Positions 4,372 to 7,908 of a DNA stretch of 7,908 nt are shown one piece after another (position 1 is the first letter of the stretch; the number at the start of each line of letters is the position of its first letter). The stretch is from the NCBI GenBank assembly GCA_003229235.1, contig QIIH01000075.1:1-7908 (forward strand), read 5' to 3'. The position numbers and the translations under genes were made by a program. The notes below the pieces were generated by a model. That model was given only the letters and a program-made list of their open reading frames with translations, was not told the origin of the DNA and ran no database searches. The DNA comes from Flavobacteriales bacterium. Its GTDB lineage: Bacteria > Bacteroidota > Bacteroidia > Flavobacteriales > Flavobacteriaceae.

Positions 4372-6555
4372 TTATTGCATCGACTTTAATTTCTGAAGTT
4401 TAGCCTTCCAAGAATGCAAAGACTCTTTATGTCTACTGATGTTTTTGTGTACTTCTTGTACCATCGGATTGCTTTCATCTTGATGCTTAAAGAAACCTAA
4501 ATTGTTTTCAAGCTGATTGATTTCTTGTACTACCTCGGTTATTTTTTTGCTTAAAAAAGCACGTTCATTATAAATCTTACGCTCATCATTTTGTGAAAGC
4601 ATTTGATTCATTTTATTTTCGAATTTGATCAATTCGATTGCCTGCTTGTCTAAGTCTAGTTTTCCAAATAAGCCATCTAACTCTTTATTAAATCGACCTT
4701 CGATTTGTTTTTTGTTATACGGAACTCTACCAATAGCCTTCCATTCTGCAATTTTTTCTTTTAAAAGTTCAACCGCGTCTGCTGTTTCTTTCGGAAGTTT
4801 TATTGTGGCTAGTGAATCTAAAAATTCCTTTTTCTTTTCTAAAGCAGCGACTTCTTCTGTATTGGCTTTGTTCTTAGAAGTATGCAGGCGGTCGAAATAA
4901 TGATTGCAAGCATGTTTAAATTCTTTCCAAATTTTATCGCTTTCTTTACGAGGTACATGCCCAATTTTTTTCCAATCCCCTTGTATTTTCTTCATGAGTG
5001 GCGTAGTAGCCTCAAAATCGTCTGAATCTTGGTTGTCTTTAGCAGTTTTGATTAATTCTTGTTTTAAAGCAAGATTTGCGTATTGATCTTTTTTCTGGTT
5101 CTTGTAATACTCGTTTTTTTGCTTGTTGAACTCTTTAGTAACCTCCTTAAACGCTTCCCATATTTCTTGATTTTTTGACCGTGGAACCTTGCCAACTTCA
5201 AAGAATAGATTGCGAAATTCTTGAACCTTTTTTATAGCATTTTGCCAACCTTGATGTGATGGCTTGGTACCAGCACTTATTTGTTTGATGCCCGTAACAA
5301 TTTCTTGCTTTTGCAGATAATTAGTTTCAAGAGATTTTTCTTGATCCTTTAAAAAAGCATGGCGTCTATCGTGAATAATTTTGGTTGCTGCACTAAACTT
5401 TTCCCATACTTCGTCTCTAAATTCTTTAGCGACAGGGCCAATTTCTTCCTTCCACATTTTATGAAGCATTTGTAGCTCCCTAAAGGCTTTTTGAATATTG
5501 TCTTGGCTTGCAATTTCTTCGGCACGGCCAATGATTTTTAATTTTTGGTCCAGATTATGTTTAAAATCTAAATCTCTAAACTCTCTATTGAGATGTAAAA
5601 AATCATAAAAGTTCTCTACATGATGATGGTAGGTGTTCCAAACAGTATTGTACTTGTCTCGCTGAATAGCTCCAGCTTCGCGCCACCTATTTTGAATATC
5701 TTTAAATTGCTTGTAAGTGGTATTAATATTCTCTTCAAGACTCAGTAGTCCTTTTAATTCTTCAATAAGTTCTAGGCGTTTACTCAAATTGGCCTGAAGG
5801 TCTTTTTTTAGATTTTTGTAATGATTATTTAGCTTCTCTTTATAATCAAAATAAACATTGTTAAATGCCTTCTTTTGTGGAGTCGAGTAATGAAAATCGA
5901 TAACATTGCCACCTTCACTTAAAAAAATTTCCTTTTGAGAGGCAAATTCTTCATTAAATTTATCGTTAAAGGCTTCACGGATAGCTTCTGCTTTTTGTTT
6001 AATAGCAGGTACTTTGCCATGATGCAATAATTTTTTAAAAGCATCGACCAAGGTATCTATGTTTAATGTAGTAAGATCGAGTTCTTCTTTTTCTTCCTGC
6101 TCATGGTCTTCTTCCTCTTCTTGGGCATCGTCACTAGATTCTACATGCTCTTCGTCTTGATCAGAACCCTCTTGGTCTTTTACAACTTCTTTTGAACTTT
6201 CGGCTGCTTCAACAACTTCTGTTGTTTCGACGGTTTCAACAATTTCTTCTTTGACTTCTGTTACCTCTTCAGTAGTTTCTACTACTATTTCGACAACTTC
6301 TTCAGTAATTTCTTCGGTCACTTCAACCACATCTTCGGTGACTTCGGCCATTTTTTCGGTGACTTCAGCTTTCAGAATTTCTTGAGTTTCTGGAATAGTA
6401 TCTTCTTGCAATTCAGAAGACTCTGAACTGGAATCTACACTAGCTTCTTTTGTAGCTGTTTCTGGAACTTCTTGCGAAGAGACTTGTTTAGAATTTTCTG
6501 TAGCCTCAGATTGGGCCGCATCTGCTTTGGGACTATCTTGGAGTGGGTCGGACAT
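4372..6555 (-). CDS. Large DUF349-repeat protein with acidic low-complexity N-terminus
   Basis: From the ATG at 6555 the protein has 727 residues. An in-frame TTG at 6564 is a less likely start. Residues 1-160 are Glu/Ser/Thr/Val-rich and probably disordered, with seven-residue repeats from about 63 (AEVTEKM, AEVTEDV, VEVTEEI) and an almost purely acidic run at about 132-160. After a helical segment (about 162-205), five DUF349-type units follow, each a long charged helix, then a W-x(3-4)-G-x-(V/I) motif, then another helix. The motif positions are W291, W368, F451 in place of Trp, W528 (DWKKIGHVPR) and W605 (EWKAIGRVPY). The C-terminal 90 residues are likely coiled coil. There is no signal peptide or membrane segment. 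DUF349 has no established biochemical role. The extended helical form and acidic tail suggest a scaffold or nucleic-acid/ribosome-associated protein, but that is speculation. Downstream lies the methyltransferase gene after four bases. Upstream is aroE after 104 bases. Confidence 0.9.
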   Translation of the reverse strand: MSDPLQDSPKADAAQSEATENSKQVSSQEVPETATKEASVDSSSESSELQEDTIPETQEILKAEVTEKMAEVTEDVVEVTEEITEEVVEIVVETTEEVTEVKEEIVETVETTEVVEAAESSKEVVKDQEGSDQDEEHVESSDDAQEEEEDHEQEEKEELDLTTLNIDTLVDAFKKLLHHGKVPAIKQKAEAIREAFNDKFNEEFASQKEIFLSEGGNVIDFHYSTPQKKAFNNVYFDYKEKLNNHYKNLKKDLQANLSKRLELIEELKGLLSLEENINTTYKQFKDIQNRWREAGAIQRDKYNTVWNTYHHHVENFYDFLHLNREFRDLDFKHNLDQKLKIIGRAEEIASQDNIQKAFRELQMLHKMWKEEIGPVAKEFRDEVWEKFSAATKIIHDRRHAFLKDQEKSLETNYLQKQEIVTGIKQISAGTKPSHQGWQNAIKKVQEFRNLFFEVGKVPRSKNQEIWEAFKEVTKEFNKQKNEYYKNQKKDQYANLALKQELIKTAKDNQDSDDFEATTPLMKKIQGDWKKIGHVPRKESDKIWKEFKHACNHYFDRLHTSKNKANTEEVAALEKKKEFLDSLATIKLPKETADAVELLKEKIAEWKAIGRVPYNKKQIEGRFNKELDGLFGKLDLDKQAIELIKFENKMNQMLSQNDERKIYNERAFLSKKITEVVQEINQLENNLGFFKHQDESNPMVQEVHKNISRHKESLHSWKAKLQKLKSMQ
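6286..6369 (-). repeat. 21-base tandem repeats encoding acidic heptads in the DUF349 protein
   Basis: Read on the minus strand, three 21-base units (6369-6349, 6348-6328, 6327-6307) share the core GAAGT(C/G)ACCGAA and encode AEVTEKM, AEVTEDV and VEVTEEI. A fourth, degenerate unit (TEEVVEI) ends at 6286, and E/V/T-rich heptad-like spacing fades out over the next 28 or so residues. The unit length is a multiple of three, so copy-number change would not shift the frame. Confidence 0.75.
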
Positions 6556-6590
6556 TTTTTTCAATGTTAGAGTTCGTTACTTAAAGAAGC

Positions 6591-6622
6591 GTTAAGGTAC
6601 TAACTAGAAAACCAACTTGCAA
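6591..6622 (-). promoter_or_regulatory. Possible promoter of the DUF349 gene
   Basis: On the minus strand TTG (6622-6620) is followed after 20 bases by TACCTTAAC (6599-6591), a -7-like element with two mismatches to TAnnTTTG. A leader of roughly 30 bases ending in TTGAAAAAA would precede the ATG at 6555. The 104-base gap after aroE makes a separate promoter reasonable, but the match is weak. Confidence 0.33.
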
Positions 6623-6659
6623 GGTGTTTAACAACGAAATTAACAGAGTTGTCTTTCTC

Positions 6660-7391
6660 TTATGAATTCCAAATTTTCCAAGCCTTTTGGGCTTGATAAA
6701 TTAGCATTTGTTTTCCGTTGGTGATTCGAGCCCCCTGTATTTTACCACGTTTAAGAAATTCTGTCTCTTCGGGATTGTACACCAAATCAAATAAGAGATG
6801 ATTCTTAGAAATATACTTGTACGGAATATTGGGGCAATCATTTATATTAGGAAAGGTACCTAACGGAGTACAGTTTATGATTAGCCCTTGCTCTTCTATT
6901 AGCTCTCTACTCAATTGATCATAACCAATTTGACCGTTTTCTGGATTGCGAGAAACATAGGTATATTTAATTTCTAGCGCATCTAAAACAAAGGAAATAG
7001 CTTTAGAAGCCCCGCCTGTGCCTAAAATTAGAGCGCTTCTATGTACAAGCGGAAAAAAATGTACCAAAGCCTGAGCAAAACCATAGTGATCTGTATTGTA
7101 GCCTATTAAATCACCGTTTTTTGCTTTTTTAATCGTATTAACGGCGCCTATTTTACGAGCTTCTTTGTCTACTTTATCGAGTAATTGTATGACGGTTTCT
7201 TTGTACGGAATAGTTACATTAAAACCTGTAACGTCTGTATTTTTCTTTAAAAGTGATTGTAGGGCATCTAAATCGGGGACGTCAAAATTTTTATAGCCGT
7301 GATCGAGAGATTCTAATTCAAATTTTCTACAAAAAAATTCTTTTGAAAAAGAATATTCAATGTTTTTTCCGATAAGACCAAATAGCGCCAT
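6660..7391 (-). CDS. aroE: Shikimate dehydrogenase
   Basis: AroE reduces 3-dehydroshikimate to shikimate with NADPH, the fourth step of chorismate synthesis. The 243-residue protein is somewhat shorter than the 272-residue E. coli enzyme. Shikimate-binding residues are present: S14 and S16 in YSFSKEFF, N85 in GAVNT, catalytic K64 in GFNVTIPYKE and D101 in GYNTDHYG. The last two correspond to the catalytic Lys/Asp pair of E. coli AroE. The NADP domain has the glycine-rich loop LGTGGASKA (123-131), then NCTPLGT (173-179), LVYNPEET (203-210) and the C-terminal TNGKQMLIYQA (224-234). The ATG at 7391 overlaps the DUF368 stop by one base (TAATG), indicating a shared transcript and coupled translation. 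A 104-base gap separates it from the DUF349 gene. Confidence 0.97.
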   Translation of the reverse strand: MALFGLIGKNIEYSFSKEFFCRKFELESLDHGYKNFDVPDLDALQSLLKKNTDVTGFNVTIPYKETVIQLLDKVDKEARKIGAVNTIKKAKNGDLIGYNTDHYGFAQALVHFFPLVHRSALILGTGGASKAISFVLDALEIKYTYVSRNPENGQIGYDQLSRELIEEQGLIINCTPLGTFPNINDCPNIPYKYISKNHLLFDLVYNPEETEFLKRGKIQGARITNGKQMLIYQAQKAWKIWNS

Positions 7392-7908
7392 TATTTTTTG
7401 TTTCGATTACCATACCAAGCAAGGGCAAGAAGGGCAATAATTCCTAAAGCGATATAGATGATGGCGATTCCTGTTTGGGTCGAAAACTCTGATGGCCAAT
7501 ATCTAATATAATTTTTAATTATCTGATCTCCGTTTGCATCTAATAAAACATTGCCAAAGGCGTCTAGTTCGTAAATCTTTTCTTTCCATGGCCAGACCAC
7601 TCCAAGCGAGCCAGCAATAAAGCCAATTATCACGGCATAAGTCGCATGATGAAATCGCTTTAAAACATAACCTAACACATGCGATAATGTTACCAAACCA
7701 GTTAAGCTTCCTAAGGCAAAAGTTACAAGAACTGCCAATAGACGCATTCTTTTTGGATTGTTGGTAAATTCGAAATCTAGATTAACAATATTTGCAATTG
7801 TATCATATAGGGCATTTACAGAATCTACCAATAAGAGCGCATAATTGCCCAAAAGAATAAGTATAAATGATCCCGACAGGCCGGGCATGGTCATGCCAGA
7901 GACCCCTA
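7391..7908 (-). CDS. DUF368 (PopT-family) membrane protein, C-terminal part
   Basis: The frame is open to the right edge, so the 5' end is missing and the ATG codons at 7894 and 7888 are internal. About 171 residues are visible out of roughly 300 expected. The first visible residues, GVSGMTMPGLSGSFILILLG, carry the PGxSGSF motif that marks DUF368 proteins. Further hydrophobic segments lie at about 55-80 (LLAVLVTFALGSLTGLVTLS), 88-107 and 145-165, with a soluble loop at about 108-143 and a basic end (GNRNKK). The family includes PopT, implicated in returning undecaprenyl phosphate across the inner membrane for reuse in wall and surface polymer synthesis. Assigning that role here is by family only. 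The stop overlaps the aroE start (TAATG), so the two are in one operon. Confidence 0.88.
   Translation of the reverse strand, partial: GVSGMTMPGLSGSFILILLGNYALLLVDSVNALYDTIANIVNLDFEFTNNPKRMRLLAVLVTFALGSLTGLVTLSHVLGYVLKRFHHATYAVIIGFIAGSLGVVWPWKEKIYELDAFGNVLLDANGDQIIKNYIRYWPSEFSTQTGIAIIYIALGIIALLALAWYGNRNKK

Noticed and set aside
4625..5086. Plus-strand open frames opposite the DUF349 gene
   Set aside because: Ser/Phe/Leu-rich complement of Glu/Lys-rich helical coding sequence. No start context or family match.
6556..6564. Upstream TTG start for the DUF349 gene
   Set aside because: It adds only MKK. The ATG at 6555 has an A-rich upstream context and is the normal choice.
6616..6623. CTTGCAAG palindrome between aroE and the DUF349 gene
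   Set aside because: Only eight bases with no T run in the right place. Expected by chance, and it overlaps the weak promoter candidate.
6635..6656. Inverted repeat after aroE (ACAAC...GTTGT) as a terminator
   Set aside because: Only five base pairs with a long loop and no following T tract.

Overview
The window is a gene-dense stretch of a low-GC chromosome, most likely from a marine member of the Flavobacteriaceae (Bacteroidota). The protein set points that way: a 271-residue-type DapD, a DUF5606 protein, a two-domain MazG, a large acidic DUF349-repeat protein and a DUF368 membrane protein are typical of flavobacterial housekeeping regions. Upstream regions carry matches to the Bacteroidota sigma-A promoter (TTTG/TTG, about 19-20 bases, then TAnnTTTG) and no convincing E. 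coli-type -35/-10 pairs. Nearly everything is coding. No stretch over 300 bases lacks a gene, and no tRNA, rRNA, CRISPR array, insertion sequence or phage gene was seen.

Layout. Positions 1-1311 (minus strand) hold dapD followed by a family 9 glycosyltransferase that runs off the left edge. Positions 1402-3737 (plus strand) hold ruvX and def, overlapping at ATGA, then a DUF5606 gene and mazG. Positions 3738-7908 (minus strand), read right to left, hold a DUF368 gene (5' end off the right edge), aroE, the DUF349 gene and a zinc-ribbon methyltransferase gene. The plus and minus blocks converge with no bases between the mazG stop and the methyltransferase stop. dapD and ruvX diverge from a 90-base promoter region.

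Roles. Most genes are housekeeping: diaminopimelate/lysine synthesis (DapD), the shikimate pathway (AroE), lipid carrier recycling (DUF368/PopT family), surface glycan synthesis (glycosyltransferase), N-terminal maturation of proteins (Def), RNA or Holliday-junction processing (RuvX/YqgF) and nucleotide-pool cleaning (MazG). The DUF5606, DUF349 and methyltransferase proteins have no established function.

The main anomaly is in dapD. A perfect 13-base tandem duplication (1010-1035) shifts the reading frame. Removing either copy restores an uninterrupted 271-residue DapD. This could be a real loss-of-function or reversible mutation, or an assembly error. Secondary points are promoter-like boxes almost touching the ruvX and mazG start codons, a hairpin in the mazG promoter region, a 16-base palindrome across the two convergent stop codons, and a 21-base, seven-residue acidic repeat in the DUF349 protein. 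I found no clear sign of a new multi-gene system.
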